Shown here piece by piece: positions 46,055-53,829 of a DNA stretch of 64,000 bases. Every line of letters begins with the position of its first letter. The first letter of the stretch is position 1. This DNA comes from Bacteroidales bacterium. GTDB lineage: Bacteria > Bacteroidota > Bacteroidia > Bacteroidales > UBA12077. Where the stretch lies: NCBI GenBank assembly GCA_028282785.1, contig JANQHE010000070.1:1-64000 (forward strand), read 5' to 3'. The notes under the pieces were generated by a model. The model was not told the origin of the DNA, ran no database searches, and was given only the letters and a program-made list of their open reading frames with translations. The position numbers and the translations under genes were made by a program.

Positions 46055-47185
46055 ATGTTTGAAAATATATCACATCTGTTATTACAGCAGTATTGGTGGA
46101 TTATTATTTCACTATTGGGAGCTGTCCTTGTTTTTCTTCTTTTTGTACAAGGTGGACAAACATTAATATATACACTTGGTAAAACTGATATGGAACGAAG
46201 GATATTGGTAAATTCTTTGGGCCGTAAATGGGAGTTTACTTTTACAACCCTGGTAACATTTGGAGGTGCATTTTTTGCATCATTCCCATTGTTTTATTCA
46301 ACTAGCTTTGGTGGGGCATATTGGGTATGGATGCTGATTTTATTTGCATTTGTAATTCAGGCCATCTCATACGAATACAGGTCAAAGCCTGATAACTTTT
46401 TAGGAGCAAAAACGTATGAAGTTTTTCTATTTATAAATGGTGCTTTGGGAACAATTTTGCTTGGTACTGCGGTTGCTACCTTTTTTACAGGATCGGAATT
46501 TTCAATTAACGAAATGAATTTCTCAAAATGGGAAGGCGCAGCAAGAGGCTTGGAGTTAGCATTGAATGTTCATAATCTTTCGTTAGGATTAGCCGTTTTC
46601 TTTTTAGCAAGAGTGTTGGCAATTCTTTATTTTATGAATAATGTTGAAGATGAGAATATTTTAAAAAGATCTAAGAAACAATTGATTGTTAATGCAATCC
46701 CATTTGTTATTTTCTTTCTGGTGTTTGTTATTTGGTTAATGTTTATTGATGGATTTGCCTATGATCCGACAAGTAAAGAAGTATTTTATGAACCATATAA
46801 ATACTTGCACAACTTCATTCAAATGCCATTGGTATTGATTATTTTCTTACTGGGTGTTGTGCTTGTATTATTAGGTATAGGAATATCAATTTTAAAAACA
46901 ACCACAAAAGGAATATGGTTTTCCGGAGTAGGAACTATATTTGCTGTTTTAGCTTTGTTTTTAGTAGCAGGATTTAATAATACTTCATTTTATCCATCAA
47001 CTTTTGATCTTCAAAGTTCTTTAACCATTGAAAATGCATCATCAAGTAAGTACACATTAAAGGCAATGAGTTATGTTTCATTAATGGTTCCATTTGTTAT
47101 AGCATATATTTGGTATGCATGGAAATCTATTAATAATAAGAAGATCAATGCAGAGGAGATGGATGAAGACATACATGTTTATTAA
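46055..47185 (+). CDS. cydB: Cytochrome bd ubiquinol oxidase subunit II
   Basis: A 376-residue polytopic membrane subunit of cytochrome bd (QYWWIIISLLGAVLVFLLFVQG, NSLGRKWEFTFTTLVTFGGA, DPTSKEVFYEPYKYLHNFIQ). I use ATG 46055, one base after the cydA stop, because a strong AGGAGG site lies 7-8 bases upstream inside the cydA end; the in-frame TTG at 46028 lies within cydA. A short peptide gene follows after 17 bases. Confidence 0.95.
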   Translation: MFENISHLLLQQYWWIIISLLGAVLVFLLFVQGGQTLIYTLGKTDMERRILVNSLGRKWEFTFTTLVTFGGAFFASFPLFYSTSFGGAYWVWMLILFAFVIQAISYEYRSKPDNFLGAKTYEVFLFINGALGTILLGTAVATFFTGSEFSINEMNFSKWEGAARGLELALNVHNLSLGLAVFFLARVLAILYFMNNVEDENILKRSKKQLIVNAIPFVIFFLVFVIWLMFIDGFAYDPTSKEVFYEPYKYLHNFIQMPLVLIIFLLGVVLVLLGIGISILKTTTKGIWFSGVGTIFAVLALFLVAGFNNTSFYPSTFDLQSSLTIENASSSKYTLKAMSYVSLMVPFVIAYIWYAWKSINNKKINAEEMDEDIHVY

Positions 47186-47202
47186 TTGAAAAAAGAATTG
47201 TT

Positions 47203-47307
47203 ATGGCATATTTAACAGAAATAATTTGGTTAATAATATGGCCTATCTTGATTTGGGTAAGCTATAAAATTTCAGCTTTTGCTGTAAAAAAATACGAAGA
47301 AAAATAA
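47203..47307 (+). CDS. 34-residue single-pass membrane peptide, possible CydX analogue
   Basis: An open frame too short for usual calling: MAYLTEIIWLIIWPILIWV, then SYKISAFAVKKYEEK and a stop. One hydrophobic helix rich in Ile and Trp (about 6-19) is followed by a basic C-terminus. It starts 17 bases after cydB and ends just before the operon terminator, so it lies inside the cyd transcript. CydX/CydS peptides of similar size stabilise cytochrome bd in other bacteria. The sequence does not clearly match E. coli CydX, so the role is inferred from position and topology. Confidence 0.7.
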   Translation: MAYLTEIIWLIIWPILIWVSYKISAFAVKKYEEK

Positions 47308-47328
47308 GATTTAAATTCTATACAAATT

Positions 47329-47364
47329 AGACCTGATAGGATATAAAACCTGTTAGGTCTTTTT
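47329..47364 (+). terminator. Intrinsic terminator of the cyd operon
   Basis: AGACCTGATAGG (47329-47340) pairs with CCTGTTAGGTCT (47349-47360) through wobble pairs, followed by TTTT. It lies 21 bases after the small membrane peptide. Confidence 0.85.
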
Positions 47365-47371
47365 ATATATC

Positions 47372-47394
47372 ATGCTTAAATGTTTTATCTTTAT
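47372..47394. repeat. Left copy of direct repeat bounding the accessory island
   Basis: This 23-base sequence (beginning ATGCTTAAATGTTTTATC) matches 50182-50204, just upstream of aroG, at 21 of 23 positions. Similarity continues weakly into the following ATG (47410). Confidence 0.6.
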
Positions 47395-47424
47395 CGATTA
47401 TAAGAAGATATGGCCAAATCAGCT

Positions 47425-47451
47425 AAGCCGGATTTGCAATCCGGCTTTTTT
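47425..47451 (+). terminator. Orphan terminator-like hairpin
   Basis: A perfect 10-bp stem (AAGCCGGATT with AATCCGGCTT) and a 3-base loop followed by TTTT. No complete gene precedes it on this strand, since the cyd operon already has its own terminator. Confidence 0.6.
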
Positions 47452-47681
47452 ACGCCTGTATTTGTTGTATTATCTAAGTTCCCGTATATTATTGCCTGTC
47501 ATAAACAGATTTCCCCGTTTGGCTTAGTCCGGTCTAAATTATACCATTCAGTTAAATTCACGGTTAGCGCAGGCATCCTGGTACGCGTTCCTGGCCGGTT
47601 CAGCTAAAACCTAACCATGTTGTACTTACTTTTCCTTTATTAGATGGGCTGACAGAAGATAAGCTTTATTTAAATATTTTA

Positions 47682-47724
47682 GCTATAAGTAGCCAAAGGC
47701 CTGTTTTTTTTATATCTTTGGCTA
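47682..47724. repeat. Left inverted-repeat arm and leader hairpin of ATPase unit
   Basis: GCTATAAGTAGCCAAAGG (47682-47699) is the exact reverse complement of 49190-49207. Within this arm, TAGCCAAAG also pairs with CTTTGGCTA (47716-47724), forming a hairpin just before the ATPase ATG. Confidence 0.75.
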
Positions 47725-47738
47725 TATATAAAATAAAT

Positions 47739-49163
47739 ATGAATAAAATAATAGGTAGAAAAAAAGAAATCACAATTTTAAACAAAGCCTTTAATAGCAA
47801 AACTTCTAGGTTAGTTGCTATATATGGAAGAAGAAGAGTTGGCAAGACATTTTTAATACGAGAACATTATAAAAGTAATATAAAATTTGAACTAACAGGG
47901 ATAAATGGAGGTACATATTCAGATCAATTAAAAAACTTTGCTAAGGTTATTCGAAAAACATCATCTAAATTCAAAGATATTAGCCCACCTAGTGACTGGT
48001 TGGAAGCTTTTGAAATACTTGAGAACTATCTGGACACTTTACAAGGGAAAAAGAAAAAGGTCATATTTATAGATGAGTTCCCGTGGTTGGCTACAAGAAA
48101 ATCAAGATTTTTAGGGGCTTTTGAGAATTTTTGGAATTCTTATGCAACGAAACGAAACGATTTAATTGTTGTGGTTTGTGGTTCTACGGCTTCATATATT
48201 ATAAACAAAATCCTTAAAAATAAAGGAGGCCTTCATGGAAGAATTAATCACCGTATTAATTTAAAACCTTTTAATTTAAATGAGACTAAATTATTCCTAA
48301 AAAGCCGAAACATAAATTACTCCGATTATGATATTTTACTATTATATATGATGATTGGAGGAGTAGCTCATTATCTTGATAAGATTGAAAGAGGAAATGG
48401 AATATCAACAAACATTGATGAGTTGTTTTTTGAGGATAGCGGTGAGTTATTTGATGAATTTGAAAGTATCTATAAATCATTATTTGAAAATTCTGACATA
48501 CACCTAAAAATTGTGCGTGAATTAGCAAAGACCAGAAAAGGGGTTACAAGGAATGAATTATTGTCAAAAGTTAAACTACAAAGCAATCAACACGTAACAA
48601 AAGTGCTTAATGAATTGATAGACGCGGGTTTTTTGTCGAAATATGAAGCATTTGGGAAAAAAAAGTTCGGTTCGCTTTATAGATTATCAGATGAATATTC
48701 ATATTTCTATCTAAATTTTATTGAGAAAAATAGAGGAAAAGGTCAAAACACATGGAGAAAACTACAGCAATCGAACACATTTAAAATATGGTCTGGTTTT
48801 AGCTTTGAAACATTATGTTTGAAGCATATTGACCAAATTAAGAAAGGGTTAAATATCGAAGCTATTATATCAACAAATGATAGTTGGTTTAACGAAAATG
48901 CACAAATTGATATACTTATTGATAGAGAAGATGGACATATTAATATCTGCGAATTAAAGTTTTATAATGCTCCATTTAAAATTGATGCAAACTATGTTAA
49001 CAAGTTAAGAACTAAAATGGATGAATTTAGAACATCAACCAAAACTAAAAAAAGTTTTTTCTTGACTATGATAACAACCTTTGGTATTATTAAGAATAAG
49101 TATAGTACAGAGATTGTTGATAAGGAGTTAACAATGGAAGTTTTATTTAAAAATAGCTTATAA
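47739..49163 (+). CDS. Archaeal-type ATPase with DUF234 C-terminus
   Basis: A 474-residue solitary ATPase: Walker A GRRRVGKT at 30-37, Walker B KVIFIDEFPWL, a winged-helix-like segment (KTRKGVTRNELLSKVKLQSN), and a C-terminal DUF234 region with a PD-(D/E)XK-like signature (AQIDILIDRE then INICELKFYN). Members occur in many copies in Archaea and Bacteroidota; the function is not settled. I use ATG 47739 rather than the in-frame TTG at 47718, which lies in the leader hairpin. The gene is enclosed by an 18-bp perfect inverted repeat and its stop codon lies inside a repeat copy. Confidence 0.82.
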   Translation: MNKIIGRKKEITILNKAFNSKTSRLVAIYGRRRVGKTFLIREHYKSNIKFELTGINGGTYSDQLKNFAKVIRKTSSKFKDISPPSDWLEAFEILENYLDTLQGKKKKVIFIDEFPWLATRKSRFLGAFENFWNSYATKRNDLIVVVCGSTASYIINKILKNKGGLHGRINHRINLKPFNLNETKLFLKSRNINYSDYDILLLYMMIGGVAHYLDKIERGNGISTNIDELFFEDSGELFDEFESIYKSLFENSDIHLKIVRELAKTRKGVTRNELLSKVKLQSNQHVTKVLNELIDAGFLSKYEAFGKKKFGSLYRLSDEYSYFYLNFIEKNRGKGQNTWRKLQQSNTFKIWSGFSFETLCLKHIDQIKKGLNIEAIISTNDSWFNENAQIDILIDREDGHINICELKFYNAPFKIDANYVNKLRTKMDEFRTSTKTKKSFFLTMITTFGIIKNKYSTEIVDKELTMEVLFKNSL

Positions 49164-49207
49164 GCAGCCAAAGCTTTGCTTTTAAATAACCTTTGGCTAC
49201 TTATAGC
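49156..49207. repeat. Right inverted-repeat arm and 3' hairpin of ATPase unit
   Basis: CCTTTGGCTACTTATAGC (49190-49207) is the exact reverse complement of 47682-47699. Just before it, TATAAGCAGCCAAAG (about 49159-49173, overlapping the ATPase stop) pairs with it to form a 3' hairpin with one mismatch. Confidence 0.75.
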
Positions 49208-49246
49208 GTTTTAATTTTACCCCGTTAGACTATTTTAGGGCATTAC

Positions 49247-49588
49247 ATGAACAATGTAAAAAGATTGGAAAAATACACGATTAAAATATTAAAAGAATTA
49301 AAAAGACACCTAATAACTAATGTAGGTTCAGAAATTGATAGTGTTATTTTATTTGGCTCACAATCGGATAATTCATCTAATATTGATTCGGACTATGATG
49401 TTTTAATAGTTCTGAATAAGAAAGCCGATAGAATTTTAAAAAGAAGAATATCAGATTATTGTTATGATATTGAATTGAAATATGAAATTTTAATCGACGC
49501 TCATATTATTTCAAAGAATGAATTAAACACAATAAGGGGGAAACAACCAATATTCCAGCATGCAATCAAAAAAGGAATTCATATATGA
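49247..49588 (+). CDS. MNT-type nucleotidyltransferase
   Basis: A 113-residue minimal nucleotidyltransferase with G37-S38-x10-D49-x-D51 (ILFGSQSDNSSNIDSDYDVL). Such proteins are the antitoxin half of MNT/HEPN pairs. Its stop overlaps the ATG of the downstream HEPN gene (49585). The motif is complete, so this half may still work although its partner is frameshifted. Confidence 0.82.
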   Translation: MNNVKRLEKYTIKILKELKRHLITNVGSEIDSVILFGSQSDNSSNIDSDYDVLIVLNKKADRILKRRISDYCYDIELKYEILIDAHIISKNELNTIRGKQPIFQHAIKKGIHI

Positions 49589-49990
49589 CTATGAATGAAG
49601 CGGATAAAAATGAATTAATTAAGTATAGAATTAAACAGGCAAAGGAAACTTTTAGTGTAATTGAATTACTGATTGAAAACGACAAGTATCCTGCAGCTTT
49701 CAATAGGACTTATTATGGTATTTTTTATTCTTTACTTGCGCTTGGATTAAAATATGGATATGAGACATCAAAACATCAACAATTAATTGGATGGTTCAAC
49801 AAAGAATTTAGTTTACACGGAAAAAATTGAGAAAAATTTTGGCAAAATTCTTAGAAAAGCATTTGAGAATAGAACTATAAGCGATTATGACGCATTTGTT
49901 GAATTTGAAAAAGAAGATGTGGCTGAATTATATGATGAAATGAAATTATTTGTGGAGAGAATAGAAACATTTTTAAAACCAGGGAAGTAA
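49585..49990 (+). pseudogene. HEPN-domain gene interrupted by a frameshift
   Basis: The first frame (49585-49830) gives the HEPN N-terminus (RIKQAKETFSVIELLIEND, FNRTYYGIFYSLLALGLKYG, KHQQLIGWFNKEF), then drifts and stops. The C-terminal part (VYTEKIEKNFGKILRKAFEN, RTISDYDAFVEFEKEDVAEL) continues in the next frame to 49990. One extra base in GAATTTAGTTTACAC (about 49808-49820) accounts for the break: removing a single A joins the two parts. Either a true mutation or a sequencing error; partner of the MNT gene upstream. Confidence 0.75.
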
Positions 49991-50170
49991 CGACTTACTA
50001 AGTTTAAAACAACAAGCTTTCTGTTAAATACCATAAGACGCTGTCCATGAATTCTTTACTTTTTGCAGTTGTGATGAGAAACAGAGAAGCAATCTTTTGG
50101 TAATATGCAGGTTGTATTGTATAGATTACTTCACTTTGTTCGGAATGACTCCTTTTGGGACAACCACCTT

Positions 50171-50204
50171 TTTGTATTATAATGCTTAATTGTTATATCT
50201 TTAT
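50171..50204 (+). promoter_or_regulatory. Promoter of aroG and right copy of island repeat
   Basis: TTTG at 50171-50174 and TATCTTTA at 50196-50203 (one base off TAnnTTTG), 21 bases apart, precede ATG 50219 by a short leader. The sequence 50182-50204 is repeated at 47372-47394. Confidence 0.45.
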
Positions 50205-50218
50205 ATCCGATTTCGAAT

Positions 50219-51331
50219 ATGACAAAACTCAAAAGCATATCAAAAATTAGTAATTGGTTTCCGGGCATAGAAGAGCCTTTGATCATTGCTGGTCCATGTA
50301 GTGCAGAATCAGAATCTCAGATTTTTAAAACTGCAAAAGAAATTGCTGGTTTAGGTAAAGTAAAAATATTTCGCTCGGGAATTTGGAAACCAAGAACTCG
50401 CCCGGGTAACTTTGAAGGTGTTGGTGAAGATGGTTTAAAATGGTTGCAGCAAGTAAAGAAAGAATTTGGATTTCTTCTTGCTATTGAAGTCGCAAATGAG
50501 GAACATGCAGAATTGGCTATAAAATATGATATTGATATTCTGTGGGTTGGCGCACGTACTACTTCAAATCCTTTTTCAGTACAAGAACTTGCAGATTCTT
50601 TAAAAGGATTTAATAAACCGGTTCTTGTTAAAAACCCAATTAATCCTGATGTTAATTTATGGGTTGGAGCTTTAGAACGTTTTCATAAAGCAGGGGTCAA
50701 TAAATTAGCTGCAGTACATCGTGGTTTTTTCCCATTTGAAGCAACTACGTTAAGAAATATTCCCAAATGGGAAATTCCAATAGAACTTAAAAGTATTTGT
50801 CATACTTTACCAATTTTTTGTGACCCAAGTCATATTGCTGGTAACACTGTTTATATTCCGGAAATTGCTCAAAAAGCTCTTGATTTGAATATGGATGGTT
50901 TAATGATTGAAACTCATTATAATCCCAATGCTGCATTGAGTGATATGAATCAGCAATTAACTCCTGGTCAGTTAGGGAACTTAATTGACAATTTAATTTA
51001 CAGAAGATCAACAACAAAAGATAAGGACTTTACAAATGTTTTAGAAGCTTTGAGAAGTCAAATAGATTCCATCGATCAACAAATGCTGGAACTTTTGTCG
51101 CAAAGAATGAATATTGTTGAAGAGATAGGAAAATTTAAAAGTCAGAACGAAGTTACCATACTTCAGCTTCGTCGATGGGAGAAAATTGTTGATACACGAA
51201 TGAAACTAGGTAAAGAACTAGGTTTAACAGGGGATTTTATAAAAAAATTACTTCAGCTTGTTCATAAGGAATCTATCCAAAAACAAACTGAAGTAATGAA
51301 TAAACTTACTTCTTCCAAAAAGAAAGAATAA
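50219..51331 (+). CDS. Bifunctional DAHP synthase / chorismate mutase
   Basis: A 370-residue fusion. Residues about 1-265 form a DAHP synthase of the KdsA-like class (AGPCSAESE, FRSGIWKPRTRPGNFEG, WVGARTTSNPF, PVLVKNP, FCDPSHIAGN); residues about 275-365 form an AroQ-type chorismate mutase (LEALRSQIDSIDQQMLELLSQR, then KVVDTRMK-like helix). DAHP synthase starts and chorismate mutase branches the aromatic amino acid pathway toward phenylalanine and tyrosine. This fusion is common in Bacteroidota. Two motifs (KPRTRP, DPSH) confirm the first domain. Confidence 0.93.
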   Translation: MTKLKSISKISNWFPGIEEPLIIAGPCSAESESQIFKTAKEIAGLGKVKIFRSGIWKPRTRPGNFEGVGEDGLKWLQQVKKEFGFLLAIEVANEEHAELAIKYDIDILWVGARTTSNPFSVQELADSLKGFNKPVLVKNPINPDVNLWVGALERFHKAGVNKLAAVHRGFFPFEATTLRNIPKWEIPIELKSICHTLPIFCDPSHIAGNTVYIPEIAQKALDLNMDGLMIETHYNPNAALSDMNQQLTPGQLGNLIDNLIYRRSTTKDKDFTNVLEALRSQIDSIDQQMLELLSQRMNIVEEIGKFKSQNEVTILQLRRWEKIVDTRMKLGKELGLTGDFIKKLLQLVHKESIQKQTEVMNKLTSSKKKE

Positions 51332-51340
51332 TATCTTGAG

Positions 51341-51595
51341 TTAGTTTACTTCTTTTAATGTATAATCAAATCCTTCCATAATTGGATTCGATAATATTTT
51401 ATTGCAAGCTTCATTAACTCTTTCCATAGCAATTTCTTTACTTGCAGCTTCAATTTCCAAAGTAATATGCTTACCAATACGAACATTTGAAACTTCAGTA
51501 AAACCAATATTTTTCATACTGTGAGTAACAGCTTTCCCCTGAGGATCTAATAAAGCTTTTAAAGGCATTACATTAATTTCGGCAATAAATTTCAT
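51341..51595 (-). CDS. purS: Phosphoribosylformylglycinamidine synthase subunit PurS
   Basis: An 84-residue protein with the PurS fold (MKFIAEINVMPLKALLDPQG, VRIGKHITLEIEA, ERVNEACNKILSNPIMEGFD). PurS bridges PurQ and PurL in step four of purine synthesis. PurQ and PurL are not in the window. Standalone gene, convergent with aroG and 9 bases from its stop. Confidence 0.92.
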   Translation of the reverse strand: MKFIAEINVMPLKALLDPQGKAVTHSMKNIGFTEVSNVRIGKHITLEIEAASKEIAMERVNEACNKILSNPIMEGFDYTLKEVN

Positions 51596-51740
51596 CTGTT
51601 AATAATTTAAAAATTAATTGTATCTGTTATTTAATGGGCTTTGTTTCAATTTTAATCTATACCTGCTTGAACGATGGAACATCCATGTTTTACCATCACG
51701 ATGTATATTGGCTTTTACCTGGACGGTTCATCAATTATAT

Positions 51741-52490
51741 TTAATCAGAATTAAAAATCCAATTGTTAATAGCTGATAATAAAATATATAGAATTATTAT
51801 TATCGGAATAGCTATAAAATGCAATAATATTAATAATATCAGAGATAACACAATAAAAAGATATCGAATTTTATTTTCATTAAAACTCAAACTTTTGAAC
51901 TTTAAAGAAAACATTGGGAATTCGGAAACGAGTAATAATGAAAATAAAATAATTACTATTGATAAAATATTTTCATTTTTAAATATTCTGATTAAAAAGT
52001 CATTGTTTATTGAAATACTTACTAAATAAATTGATGCAAAGAATAATGCGTTAGCCGGTACAGCTAAACCTAAGAAGTTTTCGGTTTGCCTTTCATCAAC
52101 ATTAAACTTAGCCAATCTAACTCCGGATAAAACAGCTATTAAAAAGGGAATTAACAGAAATGCCACTTCAACTAAACTTAAATTTTCAATGGGCGGAAAA
52201 TGTACGGTTTTGAAAAGAGCTATTTTCATCATATGAAACATAACAACCGAAGGCGCTGCTCCAAAACTAATAACATCTGCCAACGAATCTAGTTCTTTAC
52301 CAACATTTGAGTATGCTCTTAATATTCGGGCAGCCATTCCATCGAGAAAATCAAAAACTGCAGCAATAAAAATCATATAGACTGCAAGTAATAAATATCC
52401 TTCGAATGCCAAGACTATGGAGATACATCCTGATAATAAATTTAAAGAAGTAATTGTATTCGGAATGTGTTTCTTAATATGGATAGGCAT
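51741..52490 (-). CDS. pssA: CDP-diacylglycerol--serine O-phosphatidyltransferase
   Basis: A 249-residue membrane enzyme with a full CDP-alcohol phosphatidyltransferase motif: D50-G51-x2-A54-R55-x8-G64-x3-D68-x3-D72 (DGMAARILRAYSNVGKELDS). Several hydrophobic helices follow. It makes phosphatidylserine, the substrate of Psd (40027), from CDP-diacylglycerol made by CdsA (39204). The N-terminus IKKHIPNTITSLNLLSGC is typical of bacterial type II PssA. Confidence 0.92.
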   Translation of the reverse strand: MPIHIKKHIPNTITSLNLLSGCISIVLAFEGYLLLAVYMIFIAAVFDFLDGMAARILRAYSNVGKELDSLADVISFGAAPSVVMFHMMKIALFKTVHFPPIENLSLVEVAFLLIPFLIAVLSGVRLAKFNVDERQTENFLGLAVPANALFFASIYLVSISINNDFLIRIFKNENILSIVIILFSLLLVSEFPMFSLKFKSLSFNENKIRYLFIVLSLILLILLHFIAIPIIIILYILLSAINNWIFNSD

Positions 52491-52600
52491 GATATATTTG
52501 CGGTTTGAATAACAATATTTTTAGCAAAAATAAGTTAAAAAATATAGTTTGATAAATATTTTATTAATTACTAAGTTTATCAACTGAAAATTATATGAAG

Positions 52601-52690
52601 TTATGGGCTGAAGCCCATTTTAACATAATGTTCTATAACCCCGGCATTAATACCGGGGTTAAAAGACTAACAACAAAGGACTTTAGTCCA
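52601..52690. repeat. Three-hairpin REP-like palindromic element
   Basis: Three consecutive palindromes: ATGGGCTGAAGCCCAT (52603-52618), AACCCCGG ... CCGGGGTT (52637-52660) and GGACTTTAGTCC (52678-52689). This ordered set of short GC-rich hairpins in AT-rich DNA resembles elements associated with RAYT (REP-associated) transposases. No transposase is nearby, so it would be non-autonomous. Confidence 0.6.
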
Positions 52691-52706
52691 AATTTGAGAT
52701 AATGCG

Positions 52707-53780
52707 ATGGGGCGAAGAATATTTATACCGGTTTTAATTCTTATTACAAATATTGCTTACTCACAAACGGTTAAGTATAGTAATGAATTTCTGTCGATTG
52801 GAGTAGGAGCAAGAGCATTAAGTATGTCTAATGCAATGGTTGCAAATACGAATGATGTAACTTCCGGATATTGGAATCCAGCCGGTTTAACTTCTTTACA
52901 AACAGATTTTGATGCCGGTCTAATGCATGCGGAATATTTTGCCGGGATTGCTAAATATGATTATTTAGCCGGAGCAATGAAACTTGATACTAATAACTAT
53001 TTGGGAGCAACTATTATTCGATTTGGAGTGGATGATATTCCAAATACAACAGATTTAATTGATAGTGATGGGAATTTGGATTATGATCGAATTTCCCGAT
53101 TTTCAGCAGCTGATTATGCATTTTTGTTAAGTTATGCCCGAAACTCGAAATATCCCAACCTATCATATGGAGCAAATGTTAAAATCATCTATCGAAATAT
53201 TGGAGAGTTCGCTTCAGCTTGGGGTTTTGGATTAGATTTCGGATTACAATACAAACTCAATAACTGGAAGTTTGGATTATTGGCAAGAGATGTTACTTCA
53301 ACTTTCAATGCATGGACATTTAACGAAGATGAATTAATGATTGAAGTGCAGGATTCGGTATTTAATTTTGCACCGGATAATTCATTAGAAATTACATTAC
53401 CCAGAATTTTGCTGGGAGTTTCAAGGGATTTCACTATTTATAACAAATTTAAGGCATTAGCAGAAATTGATCTGGATTTTACTTTTGATGGGCAACGACA
53501 TGTTTTAATAGAAGGTGATCCGATAAGTATTGATCCTCATATTGGTATTGAAATAAACTATAATCAGTTAGCATTTATTCGTTTTGGCGTTGGGAATTTT
53601 CAAAGAATAGAAGAATTTGACAATAAGGAATCTATGACTTTTCAACCAAATTTTGGAATTGGAATTCAGTTCAAAGGAGTTAGTATTGATTATGCACTAA
53701 CCGATATAGGAGATCAGTCAATAGCATTATATTCTAATGTATTTTCATTACGATATTCATTCGATAGAAAATCGGAATAG
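52707..53780 (+). CDS. PorV/PorQ family outer-membrane protein
   Basis: A 357-residue exported barrel protein: signal peptide (RIFIPVLILITNIAYSQ) then the family start SNEFLSIGVGARALSMSNAMVA and a long run of amphipathic strands (NPAGLTSLQTDFDAGLMH, YGANVKIIYRNIGEFASA, GLGIQ-like end). PorV and PorQ serve the type IX secretion system, shuttling cargo or helping attachment; which of them this is cannot be told. Fits the T9SS cargo proteins at 24472 and 43461. Confidence 0.85.
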   Translation: MGRRIFIPVLILITNIAYSQTVKYSNEFLSIGVGARALSMSNAMVANTNDVTSGYWNPAGLTSLQTDFDAGLMHAEYFAGIAKYDYLAGAMKLDTNNYLGATIIRFGVDDIPNTTDLIDSDGNLDYDRISRFSAADYAFLLSYARNSKYPNLSYGANVKIIYRNIGEFASAWGFGLDFGLQYKLNNWKFGLLARDVTSTFNAWTFNEDELMIEVQDSVFNFAPDNSLEITLPRILLGVSRDFTIYNKFKALAEIDLDFTFDGQRHVLIEGDPISIDPHIGIEINYNQLAFIRFGVGNFQRIEEFDNKESMTFQPNFGIGIQFKGVSIDYALTDIGDQSIALYSNVFSLRYSFDRKSE

Positions 53781-53829
53781 ATGCCTTCAATAAATTAGTT
53801 ACATTTGTTTAAAGCAAATTTACCAGGTT

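Larger units (their letters stand above)
47308..47738. other. 431-base gap with operon terminator, remnants and repeat arm
   Basis: From left to right: the cyd terminator (47329-47364), a diverged copy of the aroG promoter and first codons (47372-47425), an orphan terminator-like hairpin (47425-47451), about 200 bases with no gene that I trust, and the left inverted-repeat arm of the DUF234 ATPase unit (47682-47724). Confidence 0.55.

Noticed and set aside
47410..47607. Open frame of 65 codons after the cyd operon
   Set aside because: It runs through a terminator hairpin and has no protein-like features; its start looks like a remnant of the aroG 5' end.
49991..50170. Possible small gene or RNA in the gap before aroG
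   Set aside because: No open frame with protein features and no stable structure; only fragments resembling dispersed intergenic repeats.
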